Source: Pacificitalea manganoxidans
GTDB lineage: Bacteria > Pseudomonadota > Alphaproteobacteria > Rhodobacterales > Rhodobacteraceae
Assembly (NCBI RefSeq): GCF_002504165.1
Contig: NZ_CP021409.1
Span: 1 to 64,000 of the forward strand
Length of the DNA: 64,000 nucleotides
Direction: 5' to 3'
A program made the position numbers and the translations under genes. The notes beneath the pieces were generated by a model that saw nothing but the letters and a program-made list of their open reading frames with translations, was not told the origin of the DNA and made no database searches. Positions within the stretch are counted from its first letter, which is position 1; the number at the start of each line of letters is the position of its first letter. Positions 35,375 to 44,435 of this stretch are shown piece after piece.

Positions 35375-36427
35375 TCAGAAGTCGTAATCGGCCATGTTGT
35401 CTTTCGTCACGCCGACCCAGCCTGCACCGTAGAGAACCTTGGCGTTGGCGCCTTCGGCCAGTTGCAGATCGGTGTAGCCTTCCAGACCCAGATCGGTGCC
35501 AGCACCGATGCCCGCATCTTCACCCGCTGCGCGCGCTTTGAGTTCTTTCAGCGCGATCAGGTTCATGGCGTAGCCCGCGACAGCCGGGTCCCAGAACTGG
35601 ATGTAGTCGATATCGCCGTTCGACAGATACTGACCGGCCACAGACGGCAGGCCCGTGCCTGCAAAGTGCAGCTGACCCTGAAGACCGCTTTCCGCGATCA
35701 GGCGACCGGCACCTGCCGAAGTGGGCATCGGGCCGCCGACGACACCGGCGATGTCGGGATGCGCGGTCAGCGCTTCTTTCAGCTTGGTGTAGTCGGTGTT
35801 GGCGTCGTCGTAGGTTTCCAGACGCTCGGTCGCCAGCGACATGTCGGGATAGGCTTCTTCCTGACGGGCGATGGCGCCATCGATCCATTCGTTCTGCGAC
35901 TTGGAGGTCAGCGAGCCGACGGTGGCGACATATTTGCCGGTCTCACCCATCTGCGCGGCGAGGTTGTCCATCAGCTCCGCCCCATAGGCGAGGTTGTCGA
36001 ACGCCTCGATGTCGTAATCGACATTGGTGATGTTGGACGCTTCATGGCTGACCACGACGATGCCGCGATCGCGGGCTTTCTTCAGCACCGGCTCGACCGC
36101 CTCGACGGAGAAGGGCACAACGGCGATGGCGTCCACGCCCTGCGCGATCAGGTTCTCGATCAGCTGCACCTGAGCGGCGGCATCGGCCTGCGAGGGGCCA
36201 ACCATCCAAGTGTCATTGCCGGTGTCTTCGCCGAACTGCTTCACGCCGTCGCGCATACGGTCAAACCACGCGATGCCGTCGACCTTCACCACGGTGGCGA
36301 TGGAGTATTCTTCCTCGGAGGCCAGCGCCTCGGGATCGACATTGTCGATATTGACGATCTGCTGAGCCCAGCCGGGGCCTGCCGCAGCCACGAGCAGCGC
36401 AGCCGCCGAAATGAATCCGAACTTCAT
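35375..36427 (-). CDS. sugar ABC importer periplasmic binding protein (RbsB/LsrB type)
   Basis: A 350-residue receptor with a Sec signal ending near GWAQQ. The type 1 periplasmic-binding fold shows in the repeated LIAQGVDAIAVVPFS and DPAVAGYAMNLIAL segments. Overall it resembles the AI-2/rhamnose/ribose group. It is the first gene of the operon, 73 bp downstream of the DeoR-type operator. Context suggests deoxyribose, a nucleoside or a related pentose as ligand. Confidence 0.88.
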   Translation of the reverse strand: MKFGFISAAALLVAAAGPGWAQQIVNIDNVDPEALASEEEYSIATVVKVDGIAWFDRMRDGVKQFGEDTGNDTWMVGPSQADAAAQVQLIENLIAQGVDAIAVVPFSVEAVEPVLKKARDRGIVVVSHEASNITNVDYDIEAFDNLAYGAELMDNLAAQMGETGKYVATVGSLTSKSQNEWIDGAIARQEEAYPDMSLATERLETYDDANTDYTKLKEALTAHPDIAGVVGGPMPTSAGAGRLIAESGLQGQLHFAGTGLPSVAGQYLSNGDIDYIQFWDPAVAGYAMNLIALKELKARAAGEDAGIGAGTDLGLEGYTDLQLAEGANAKVLYGAGWVGVTKDNMADYDF

Positions 36428-36499
36428 GAACTATCCTCCCAATCTATCTGCGGACCCCCTCGTCCGCGTCAGTGACGTCGGCTTGCGACGCCGAACATA

Positions 36500-36529
36500 A
36501 TGTTGCGAGTTTTGTTAGGATCGCAACAT
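36500..36529. promoter_or_regulatory. DeoR-type operator upstream of the sugar operon
   Basis: Perfect inverted repeat ATGTTGCGA-N12-TCGCAACAT, placed between the DeoR gene end and the binding-protein start. Arms of nine bases and a 21-bp centre-to-centre spacing suit a dimeric or tetrameric DeoR-family repressor. Confidence 0.75.
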
Positions 36530-36544
36530 AACCACCCCGAACCT

Positions 36545-37303
36545 CTAACTCCCGGCCGCCGGTGTCAACCGCTTTCTGAACGCCCCGGCGGAATGCAGAC
36601 CCTGCTCGGTGATGACGCCGCTCAGGTCTTCGACCTGCCCAAAGACGACGGGTTTGCGCGCGCCGATCTTACCCTCGTCGATCACGGTGTAGCAGCGGTG
36701 CGACAGCGAAATCAGGGACTTCTTGAGGCTCAACTCATAGTCGTGTGAGCAGCTTAAACGCCCGTCCCGGTCGATCCCGCCCGCCGACAGAAACGCCACA
36801 TCGATGGCCAGCGGCGCCAGCCGGGCCACCGGATCCGCCGTGTGGCAGGACCGGGTTTCGGATTTGATCTCGCCGCCCATGAACTCCACGGGCACCCGCG
36901 ACCGCCCCTGCAGAATATCCGCCGTGGTAAAGCAATGGGTGACGATTCGCCCCGCGCCGCTCCGTGCCAGAAGCCGGGCCAGATGTGGCAGCGTGGTGCC
37001 GGTATCCAGAAACACGACCGCGCCGTCCGCCACCTGTTCCAGAGCCACTTCGCAGGCGCGGCGCTTGGCCTCGATGGCGCGGCTCATCTGGGTGTCGAAG
37101 TCGTAATGTTCGGTGCTGCGATCGCGCACCACATAGCCGCCCCGGCACGAAAACCCGGAATCGGCCCGCGCCGCATCCCGGCGCAGCGTCATCTCCGCCA
37201 CGCCGATCTGATCCGCCAAGTCACGCAGATGCAGGGCCGGGGTCACATCCAGCAAGGCGATGATCTGCGCGATCCGCTCGCGCTGCCGGCTGGGTCTGGT
37301 CAT
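36545..37303 (-). CDS. DeoR-family transcriptional repressor
   Basis: A 252-residue regulator with an N-terminal DeoR helix-turn-helix (LHLRDLADQIGVAEMTLRRD) and a C-terminal DeoRC sensor domain with FLDTGTTLPHLA. Such regulators bind phosphorylated sugar intermediates. The ATG at 37303 has GGAGG upstream. It lies directly upstream of the sugar operon on the same strand and its gap to that operon carries the 9-bp-arm operator, so it very likely controls it. Confidence 0.88.
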   Translation of the reverse strand: MTRPSRQRERIAQIIALLDVTPALHLRDLADQIGVAEMTLRRDAARADSGFSCRGGYVVRDRSTEHYDFDTQMSRAIEAKRRACEVALEQVADGAVVFLDTGTTLPHLARLLARSGAGRIVTHCFTTADILQGRSRVPVEFMGGEIKSETRSCHTADPVARLAPLAIDVAFLSAGGIDRDGRLSCSHDYELSLKKSLISLSHRCYTVIDEGKIGARKPVVFGQVEDLSGVITEQGLHSAGAFRKRLTPAAGS

Positions 37304-37430
37304 GGGGCCTCCGCAGGTGATCCGATGGGCGAAACTGTCCGGGCCCGCGCCGCCAAACGCAAGCGGGTGTCGCCGGGTGGGCCGGGCAGGCATCCGATGC
37401 ATCGGGGGGATCGGGAAGATCGGGGGCATG

Positions 37431-38324
37431 TCATGGGCGGGGCAGCTCCTTCAGGCATTGGATGAACAGATCGACGAACGGGTTGAGCCCTTCGGTCCGC
37501 CACGCCGCCACCAGCGAAATCGCTTCGGGCAGATCGGTGAGCGGGCGCACCACCAGCCCGTCGATGGGTTCGTGTTCGACCCAGCGCGGCACGATCCCCA
37601 CGCCCAGCCCGGCGGCCACCAGCACCGCGACGGCCTTGGTATGGCTGACCCGCTGCACGATCTGCGGGGCGAACCCGGCGGCGCGGCAATGCTGATAGAC
37701 GATGTCTTGATACCCAATGCCGCGAATGTCGCTGAAGCCGATGAATTTCTCGTCCCGCAGATCCTCGATCCGCAGGCTGCGCCGGGCGGCAAGGGGCGAC
37801 GCGGCAGACACGATGGCGGCGAAGCCTTCGCGGTGCACCTCCAGCGTGTTGAGCCCGCTCATGCTGCGCGGGGGCCGGATGAACGCCACGTCGATGGAGC
37901 GGCTCGCCAGCATTGGCAACTGCTCCTCGGTGGTATGGAAACACATATCAAGCTGCACCGCCGGGGCGCGCTGCGACAGCGCCTGCAACGCCGCCGGCAG
38001 GATGGAATAGACGGCAGAGGACATCGCCCCGATGCTGAGCCGCCCGGCTTTCAGCCCGCCGACGGTGCGCGCCTCGTCGATCGCCTCCTCGAACCCCATC
38101 AGCGCCTCGCCCGACTTCTCGAACAGCGCATGTCCGGCGGGGGTCAGCGTGACGGTGCGGGTGGTGCGATCAAACAGACGAACGCCGATGCGTTCCTCCA
38201 ATTGCCGGATCTGCTGCGACAGCGGCGCCTGACTAACGCCCAGGATTTCGGCAGCCCGGCCAAAGTGCAATTCCTGCGCCACGCGCATGAAATAGCGCAG
38301 ATGCCGGATTTCAACGCCTTTCAT
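37431..38324 (-). CDS. LysR-family transcriptional regulator
   Basis: A 297-residue LTTR with N-terminal winged helix (FGRAAEILGVSQAPLSQQIRQLE) and a periplasmic-binding-like effector domain. It is divergent from the dctQMP/creatininase operon with a 96-bp AT-rich gap, the classical LTTR arrangement, so it probably activates that operon on sensing the imported compound. It is less likely to act on the DeoR gene downstream. Confidence 0.88.
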   Translation of the reverse strand: MKGVEIRHLRYFMRVAQELHFGRAAEILGVSQAPLSQQIRQLEERIGVRLFDRTTRTVTLTPAGHALFEKSGEALMGFEEAIDEARTVGGLKAGRLSIGAMSSAVYSILPAALQALSQRAPAVQLDMCFHTTEEQLPMLASRSIDVAFIRPPRSMSGLNTLEVHREGFAAIVSAASPLAARRSLRIEDLRDEKFIGFSDIRGIGYQDIVYQHCRAAGFAPQIVQRVSHTKAVAVLVAAGLGVGIVPRWVEHEPIDGLVVRPLTDLPEAISLVAAWRTEGLNPFVDLFIQCLKELPRP

Positions 38325-38420
38325 GGCATTATTCCTTCAAACAGAACAATACATACTATTCATATATTAGACATAATAGCGCAAGGCTGCTGGTCTGCCC
38401 CCATCAACTCTGGAATGAGC
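38325..38420. promoter_or_regulatory. LysR/TRAP divergent promoter region
   Basis: AT-rich gap between the LysR gene and the TRAP operon. CTATTCATATATTAG (38356-38370) is an imperfect T-N11-A-type palindrome that could be the LTTR box. Confidence 0.4.
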
Positions 38421-38927
38421 ATGAAGCCCAAGACACCTCTCGACCTTTTCGCACCGATCCGGTGGCTGATCTCCGCGCTGCTGGGCGTGGTCGTCTTTAC
38501 CACGTTGCTGCAAATCGTGATGCGCTACGCGTTCAACGCGCCGCTGATCTGGAGCGAGGAATTCGTAAAGCTGCTGATCGTCTGGATCACTTTCATCGGA
38601 GCTTCGGCCGTCTGCTATGACGGGCGCCACCTGAATGTCGAAGTGTTCCTGAAAGCCGCCCCACCCCGTCTGCGCGCCGCCATGCGGGTGTTCAATGCGG
38701 TGGTGTCGCTGGGCTTTCTCAGCGTGCTGGGCTGGCACTCCATCACCTTGGTCAAGATCGAGATGATGCAGGACATGTCCGCCCTGCCGCTGAAGATCGG
38801 GCATATCCGGCTCGCCGCCACCGTGGGCTGCGTGCTGATGGTGATCGGCATTCTCGCGCGGATGTTCTACCGCCGTCCGGGCCTGTCCCGGATCGATCCG
38901 ACGCATGTCGAAAACGACGCGATGTAA
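38421..38927 (+). CDS. dctQ: TRAP transporter small permease
   Basis: A 168-residue four-helix membrane protein of the DctQ type (NAPLIWSEEFVKLLIVWITFIGAS). I start at 38421 because GGA lies six bases upstream; an ATG two codons earlier is possible. It works with the DctM-like permease 9 bp downstream and the DctP receptor three genes on. Confidence 0.87.
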   Translation: MKPKTPLDLFAPIRWLISALLGVVVFTTLLQIVMRYAFNAPLIWSEEFVKLLIVWITFIGASAVCYDGRHLNVEVFLKAAPPRLRAAMRVFNAVVSLGFLSVLGWHSITLVKIEMMQDMSALPLKIGHIRLAATVGCVLMVIGILARMFYRRPGLSRIDPTHVENDAM

Positions 38928-38936
38928 GGCTGCCCC

Positions 38937-40214
38937 ATGCTGACCTCCCTCATTATCGTTCTGCTGCTGGTGCTGCTGTTCACCGGAATGCCGCTGGTCT
39001 TTGCGATCGGCACCGCGTCGATGACCTATTTCTGGTTCTCCGACATCAATCTGGCGCTGCTGACCCAGCGCATGACCAGTTCCATCGACTCGTTTCTGAT
39101 CCTTGCGATCCCGTTCTTCTTCCTCGCCGGGGAATTGATGAACGCCTGCAAGCTGACGGACCGGATCATCAATCTGGCGCGGGTCTGCGTGGGCCATATC
39201 CATGGCGGTTTGGCGCAGGTGAATATCTTTGCCTCGCTGATCTTCTCGGGCATGTCCGGCTCCCCCACTGCAGACACCACCGCGCTTGGCTCCGTGCTGA
39301 TCCCGGCGATGAAGCGCGAAGGCTATCCCGCGCCCTTCTCCGCCGCCGTCACCGTGGCCTCGTCCATGGTCGGGCCGATGGTGCCGCCGTCGGTGTCGCT
39401 GGTGATCTATGGCACGCTGGCCAATGTGTCGGTCGGGCGGCTGCTGCTGGCCGGGATCGTGCCGGGGCTGGTCATCATCGGCACGCAGATGGCGTTTACC
39501 TATTTCTACGCCCGCTTCGCCGATCTGCCCCGGTATGAGCGCGCCAGCTTCCCCGAACTGCGCAGCGCCGTGGCGCAGGGTTTTGCCGCGCTGATGTTCC
39601 CGGTCATCATCGTCAGCGGCATCCTGCTGGGGATCTTTTCCCCGACCGAGGCCGCCGCCGTCGCCGTGCTCTATGCCCTGTGTCTGGGCTTCATCTACAA
39701 AAACGTCAGCATCCGCGACATGGTCGGCGCCGTGACCACCACCGCGCTTGGCACCGCGCGTATCCTGTCGATCATCGCCGTGGCCTCCGCGTTTTCGTGG
39801 ATCATGGTGCGCGAAGGCGTGCCGCTGGCCATCGCCAATTCCATCTCTTCGGTCTCCGAAGATCCGCTGATCGCGCTGTTCCTGATCGTGCTGATGCTGC
39901 TGGGGGTGGGCCTGCTGATGGTCGCCTCCTCCGCCGAAATCGTCCTGACCCCGATCCTTGTGCCCGTGATCCTGCAATTCGGCATCGATCCGGTGCATTT
40001 CGGGGTGATCATGGTGTTCGTGCTGATCATCGGCGGCGCGACCCCGCCGGTGGGGGTGCTGCTGTTCATCGCGCAGGACATCGCCAAGATCAGCCACCTG
40101 CAAATGGTGCGCGCGATGCTGCCCTTCTACGTGCCGCTGGTGATCGCGGTCGTGCTGTTGGTCTGCTTCCCGCAGATCAGCCTCTTCCTTCCCAATCTCG
40201 TCTTCGGCCTGTGA
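38937..40214 (+). CDS. dctM: TRAP transporter large permease
   Basis: A 425-residue twelve-helix DctM permease. Family features include FFFLAGELMN, FSGMSGSPTADTTALG and MVGPMVPPSVSLVIYG. It is the channel of a sodium- or proton-driven importer. The next gene begins 17 bp downstream. Confidence 0.92.
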   Translation: MLTSLIIVLLLVLLFTGMPLVFAIGTASMTYFWFSDINLALLTQRMTSSIDSFLILAIPFFFLAGELMNACKLTDRIINLARVCVGHIHGGLAQVNIFASLIFSGMSGSPTADTTALGSVLIPAMKREGYPAPFSAAVTVASSMVGPMVPPSVSLVIYGTLANVSVGRLLLAGIVPGLVIIGTQMAFTYFYARFADLPRYERASFPELRSAVAQGFAALMFPVIIVSGILLGIFSPTEAAAVAVLYALCLGFIYKNVSIRDMVGAVTTTALGTARILSIIAVASAFSWIMVREGVPLAIANSISSVSEDPLIALFLIVLMLLGVGLLMVASSAEIVLTPILVPVILQFGIDPVHFGVIMVFVLIIGGATPPVGVLLFIAQDIAKISHLQMVRAMLPFYVPLVIAVVLLVCFPQISLFLPNLVFGL

Positions 40215-40231
40215 GCCGAACGGAGCCTCCC

Positions 40232-41062
40232 ATGACGTCTGACCAAAAACACCTTCTTGAAAACATGACCTTCGAGGAGTTCGCCGCGTGGAGCCGCGCC
40301 GAGGAAAAGCCCGTGGTGCTGATCCCGCTCGGCTCGCAGGAAATTCAGGGGCCGATGGTGCCGATGGGGGATTTCATGCTGACCCGCGAGGTCGCCGCCG
40401 AGGTGGCGCAGGCGGCGGGCGCCGTGGCCGCGCCCACCCTGCCCTTTGGCTATGCGGAATATTTCCGCACCGTGCCCGGCGGCATCGCGCTGTCGGCGGA
40501 TGCGTTCCGCGCGACGCTGACCGACATTCTCGCCAATTTCCTCGATCACGGGTTCACCCGCATTGTCATCCTCAACGGCCATAGCGGCAATTACCCGCTG
40601 GTCGATCAGGTCATTCGCGACGTGCGCAAACGCTACGGCCTGCTGGTGCCCTGCATCAACCTGTGGCGGTCGCTGCCCGATGCGCTGTGGACCGAACTAC
40701 ACGGCGATTTCGGCAAGAAAGCCTTTGCCCATGGCGGCGATCCGGTGACCTCCGTCTATATGCATTACTTCCCCCAACTGACCCATGCGGACCGGGCCAA
40801 GCTGCCCGAAACACCCGGCACGCTGGCCGGGCTGCCTGTCGCCGGGCTGTCGGGGGTGAAATTCCAAGACATCGAAATCGGCATGCCGGTCAACGTCGAC
40901 GACCGCTGCCCCGACGGGATCGTGGCCGGCGATCCTGCGGGCTCGTCCGCGGATAAAGGCAAACGGATCGTGGAGCACCTCGTGGCGTTCTGCACCGACT
41001 TCATCGCCCATTTCCGCGACAGCGACCCGAAAATTCCGGCCATGCAGAAAACAGGGAAATAA
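40232..41062 (+). CDS. creatininase-family amidohydrolase with altered metal ligands
   Basis: A 276-residue creatininase-fold protein. The family metal motif GSxEQHGxHLPLxTD reads GSQEIQGPMVPMGD here, so Glu37 and Asp47 remain but the His ligand is Gln39. NGHSGN keeps His117. The later Glu of the metal site is Asp170 in HGGDPVTS. Family members hydrolyse cyclic or linear amides such as creatinine. Lying between the TRAP permease and receptor genes, it probably acts on the imported amide, or may have become a non-hydrolytic variant. Confidence 0.8.
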   Translation: MTSDQKHLLENMTFEEFAAWSRAEEKPVVLIPLGSQEIQGPMVPMGDFMLTREVAAEVAQAAGAVAAPTLPFGYAEYFRTVPGGIALSADAFRATLTDILANFLDHGFTRIVILNGHSGNYPLVDQVIRDVRKRYGLLVPCINLWRSLPDALWTELHGDFGKKAFAHGGDPVTSVYMHYFPQLTHADRAKLPETPGTLAGLPVAGLSGVKFQDIEIGMPVNVDDRCPDGIVAGDPAGSSADKGKRIVEHLVAFCTDFIAHFRDSDPKIPAMQKTGK

Positions 41063-41065
41063 AAC

Positions 41066-42016
41066 ATGAAAAAATTAGCGATTGCCGCCGCTCTTCTGAC
41101 CACCACCGCGCTGGCCGCGCAGGCGGATGAAATCCGCTACGCGACATGGGCCCAGCCCGGCGAGGCGCCTTACGCGGGGGCCGAGAAATTCAAGGAAGTG
41201 GTCGAGGCCAATTCCGATCACACCGTGACGATCTTCCCCGGTGACCAGCTGGGCAAGCCCAAGGAAGTCTATTCGCAAATGGCGCTCGGTTCGACCCAGA
41301 TCCTTGCCTCCGGCGATCCGGGCCTGAAGGAAATCGAATACCTCGCCCTGCCCTATCTGATGAGCGACATCGCCAAGTATAAAGAGGTGCTCGACACCGA
41401 TTTCGGTCAGGAGTGGAATCAGCGTCTGGTCGATGAACACATGGTCCGCCTGCTGGGCTTCATGCCGCGCAGCCCGCGCCAGATCAGCGCCAACAAGGTC
41501 ATCAACACCATCGACGATCTGAAGGGCCTGAAGCTGCGCGCGCCGGAGCGGGACTACTACGTCAAATCGCTCTCCGCGCTTGGCGCCAACCCGACGCCGA
41601 TGGCCTTTGCCGAGGTCTACACCGCACTGCAAACCGGCATCGTCGACGGGCAGGAAAACCCGATCGAGACGATCTATGCGCAGAAATTCCACGAGGTGCA
41701 GGACGGCGTTGCGATGGTCGATTACATCGTGAAGCCCGCCTATGTCACCATCTCGGAAAGCTTCTGGCAGGGCCTGTCGGAAGACGACCGCGCGCTGATG
41801 ACCCGCGCCAATGACGAATCCACCAAGGTGATCGAGGCCGCCCTGCCGCAGGAGCAGGAAACCATCCTCGCCGAAATGGAAGCGGCAGGCGTCACCGTGA
41901 CCTATCCCGACAAGGCTCCGTTCATCGAGGCGACCCAATCGGTGCGCGATGAACTGGGCACCGCAATCTGGGGGGACGAGATCTACACCCAGATCGTCGA
42001 AATCGGCGGCAATTAA
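41066..42016 (+). CDS. dctP: TRAP transporter substrate-binding protein
   Basis: A 316-residue DctP receptor with a Sec signal (cleavage near ALAAQADE) and the family helix LKGLKLRAPERDYYV that carries the carboxylate-binding Arg. It begins only 3 bp after the creatininase-like gene, showing that hydrolase and importer are one unit. Confidence 0.9.
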   Translation: MKKLAIAAALLTTTALAAQADEIRYATWAQPGEAPYAGAEKFKEVVEANSDHTVTIFPGDQLGKPKEVYSQMALGSTQILASGDPGLKEIEYLALPYLMSDIAKYKEVLDTDFGQEWNQRLVDEHMVRLLGFMPRSPRQISANKVINTIDDLKGLKLRAPERDYYVKSLSALGANPTPMAFAEVYTALQTGIVDGQENPIETIYAQKFHEVQDGVAMVDYIVKPAYVTISESFWQGLSEDDRALMTRANDESTKVIEAALPQEQETILAEMEAAGVTVTYPDKAPFIEATQSVRDELGTAIWGDEIYTQIVEIGGN

Positions 42017-42073
42017 GCCGCCGGTCCACCACTCACGACGACGACCATCACCACCACTCATGACACGGATCTT

Positions 42074-42095
42074 CCCTCCGGCTTTCGCCGGAGGG
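42074..42095 (+). other. intercistronic hairpin after dctP
   Basis: Perfect 9-bp arms CCCTCCGGC / GCCGGAGGG with a TTTC loop, between dctP and the M20 amidohydrolase gene. No T-tract, so partial termination or 3' protection is likelier than a full stop. Confidence 0.75.
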
Positions 42096-42122
42096 GCGCT
42101 CCCCTGCTGACCGAGGAATCCC

Positions 42123-43319
42123 ATGTCGCACGCCACCAACCTTGTCCCCGAAATCGACGCCATCACGGCAGAGATCACGGAAGAGCTGATCGGCATCCGC
42201 CGCTGGATGCACCAGAACCCCGAACTGGGCTTCGAGGAGGTAAAGACCTCCGCCATGATCCGCGAGGAGTTGGAGAAGGCCGGTGTCAGCTTTACCGCCG
42301 GCTATGGCGAAACCGGCATCTGCGCCACCATTGGCGACGGCTCCGGCCCGGTCATCGCGCTGCGCGGCGATTTCGACGCGCTTCCAATCCACGAAACCGG
42401 CACCCCGGACTATGTGTCCACCGTGCCGGGCAAAATGCATGCCTGCGGCCATGACGCCCACACCGCGATCCTGCTGGGCGTGGTCCGGGTGCTGTCGCGT
42501 CTGGGCGCATTGCCGGGGCGCGCGATGTTCATCTTCCAGCCCGCCGAGGAGGGTCTGGGCGGCGCCCGCGCGATGCTCAAGGACGGGCTGTTCGAGCATT
42601 GCGACCCCGATATCGTGCTGGGCTATCACAACTGGCCGCTGATCCCGGCGGGCACGATCGGGTGGCATCCGCAGACGGCCTTTGCCTCCACCGATCCGTT
42701 CGATATCGAGATCCGCGGCAAATCGGGGCATGGCGCGCATCCCCATCTGGCCCGCGATCCCATCGTGGCGGGCGCAGCGCTGGTCAGCGGGCTGCAAACC
42801 ATCGTCAGCCGTCAGGTCGCGCCGCTGTCTGCCGCCGTGCTGTCCATTGGCCGGATCGAGGGCGGCACCGCCCGCAACCAGATCCCCGATACCCTGCGGC
42901 TGGAAGGCACGACGCGCAGTCAGGATCCCGCCGTGCGCGACCAGATCCGCGCCGCCATCGAAACCCAATGCGCCGGGGTCGCCGCGCAATTCGGGGTAGA
43001 GATCACGCCCATTTTCCACACCGGCGTTCCGGCGGTGGTCAATGACCGCACGATCCTTGACCCCGTTCTGGACGCCACGCGCAAGATCATCGGCGCCGAG
43101 AATGTCATCGAACTGCCCGAAGGTTCGATGGGCAGCGAGGATTTCGCGGAATTTTCCTCGCGCAAGCCCGCCGCGCATCTGCGCATCGGCTCCCGGCTGG
43201 AGCATCACCGCACCATGCTGCACCGAAGCGACTTTGACCTCGACGAGGCCTGCATTCCGACCGCCGTGCGCGCGCTGAGCCTTGCCATGCTGGAATTGAT
43301 GGCCGCGCCGCCGAAGTAA
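42123..43319 (+). CDS. M20-family metal-dependent amidohydrolase
   Basis: A 398-residue M20D peptidase/amidohydrolase like hippurate or N-acyl-amino-acid hydrolases. Zinc-site motifs are MHACGHDAHTA, PAEEGLGGA with the catalytic Glu, and a closing LHRSDFD. A dimerisation domain with GHGAHPHLARDP is present. It would release an amino acid or amine from an imported N-acyl compound, in series with the creatininase-like hydrolase. Confidence 0.88.
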   Translation: MSHATNLVPEIDAITAEITEELIGIRRWMHQNPELGFEEVKTSAMIREELEKAGVSFTAGYGETGICATIGDGSGPVIALRGDFDALPIHETGTPDYVSTVPGKMHACGHDAHTAILLGVVRVLSRLGALPGRAMFIFQPAEEGLGGARAMLKDGLFEHCDPDIVLGYHNWPLIPAGTIGWHPQTAFASTDPFDIEIRGKSGHGAHPHLARDPIVAGAALVSGLQTIVSRQVAPLSAAVLSIGRIEGGTARNQIPDTLRLEGTTRSQDPAVRDQIRAAIETQCAGVAAQFGVEITPIFHTGVPAVVNDRTILDPVLDATRKIIGAENVIELPEGSMGSEDFAEFSSRKPAAHLRIGSRLEHHRTMLHRSDFDLDEACIPTAVRALSLAMLELMAAPPK

Positions 43320-43456
43320 TCCCCTCCCCCCCCGGCGATGCCCGTTCCGTCGGGGGGGCTTGCGCGGCGATCCGCCCCCTGCCCCGGACCCGCGCGCCTT
43401 TGCCGGAACATCCTCCGCGCCCCTGTCGTTGTCGGATCAACGAAAGGAGCAGGATC

Positions 43457-44311
43457 ATGGATTACCCCAAACCCCCCTTTGACAAGCAGACCCAAGACCT
43501 CCCCGGCAGCAGCGCCCGTATGCGCCCCGAACCCGATCACGGCGAAACCAGCTATCGCGGCTCGGACCGGCTGGCGGGCATGGCCGCGCTCATCACCGGC
43601 GCCGATAGCGGCATCGGGCGCGCCGTGGCGCTCGCCTTTGCCCGCGAAGGGGCCGATGTGGCGATCTCCTACCTGTCGGAAGATGCCGAGGCCGAGCGCA
43701 CCCGCGATCTGGTCGAAGAGGCCGGGCGCAAGGCGCTGCTGCTGCCCGGCGATATCCAGTCCGCCGCCCATTGCCGCGATATCGTCGCGCGCACTCATGA
43801 GGCGTTCGGGCGGTTCGATATTCTTGTGAACAACGCCGCCCATCAGATGCATTTCGACCGGTTCGAAGACATCTCGGACGACGAATGGGACACGACCTTC
43901 CGCACCAATATCCACGCCATGTTCTATCTGTCCAAGGCGGCGGTGCCGCTGATGAAACAGGGCGGCGCGATCATCAATTCCGCCTCGGTCAATTCGGACA
44001 TGCCCAATCCGGGCCTGCTGGCCTATGCCAGCACCAAGGGCGCGATCCAGAATTTCACCGGCGGGCTGGCGCAATCGCTGGCGTCACGCGGCATCCGCGT
44101 GAATTGCGTGGCGCCGGGGCCGGTCTGGACGCCCCTGATCCCCGCCACGCTGCCCGAAGACTCGGTCGCCAATTTCGGCGCGAATTATCCGATGGAGCGG
44201 CCCGCGCAACCGGCGGAATTGGCCTCCGCCTATGTGATGCTGGCGGACCCGATCTCCAGCTACACCTCCGGCGCGACCATCGCCGTGACCGGGGGCAAGC
44301 CGATCATCTGA
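43457..44311 (+). CDS. short-chain dehydrogenase, general-stress type (YdaD/YhxD-like)
   Basis: A 284-residue SDR with the long N-terminal leader (DYPKPPFDKQTQDLPGSS, then MRPEPDHGETSYRGSDRLAG) typical of the bacterial stress-induced group. NAD-binding TGADSGIG, NNAA and YASTK are intact, and it ends GGKPII. AAAGGAG precedes the ATG. It stands alone, between the amidohydrolase operon and a terminator, so it is probably independent of both neighbours. Confidence 0.88.
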   Translation: MDYPKPPFDKQTQDLPGSSARMRPEPDHGETSYRGSDRLAGMAALITGADSGIGRAVALAFAREGADVAISYLSEDAEAERTRDLVEEAGRKALLLPGDIQSAAHCRDIVARTHEAFGRFDILVNNAAHQMHFDRFEDISDDEWDTTFRTNIHAMFYLSKAAVPLMKQGGAIINSASVNSDMPNPGLLAYASTKGAIQNFTGGLAQSLASRGIRVNCVAPGPVWTPLIPATLPEDSVANFGANYPMERPAQPAELASAYVMLADPISSYTSGATIAVTGGKPII

Positions 44312-44376
44312 CCCCTGCCCCGCCGCGGCGACAGTCGCAATCGCAGCACCGCCGCGGCGGTGGTCCGGGACATGAA

Positions 44377-44410
44377 AAGGGCCGCGGCACATGCCCGTGC
44401 CGCGGCCCTT
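44377..44410. terminator. rho-independent terminator after autotransporter 1
   Basis: Perfect 14-bp arms AAGGGCCGCGGCAC / GTGCCGCGGCCCTT with a 6-base loop, between the convergent SDR and autotransporter genes. The minus strand follows with TTTT. The core GGCCGCGGCAC is shared with the terminator at 49038. Confidence 0.85.
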
Positions 44411-44435
44411 CGTCATCGCAACGTCCGTGTCGGGA

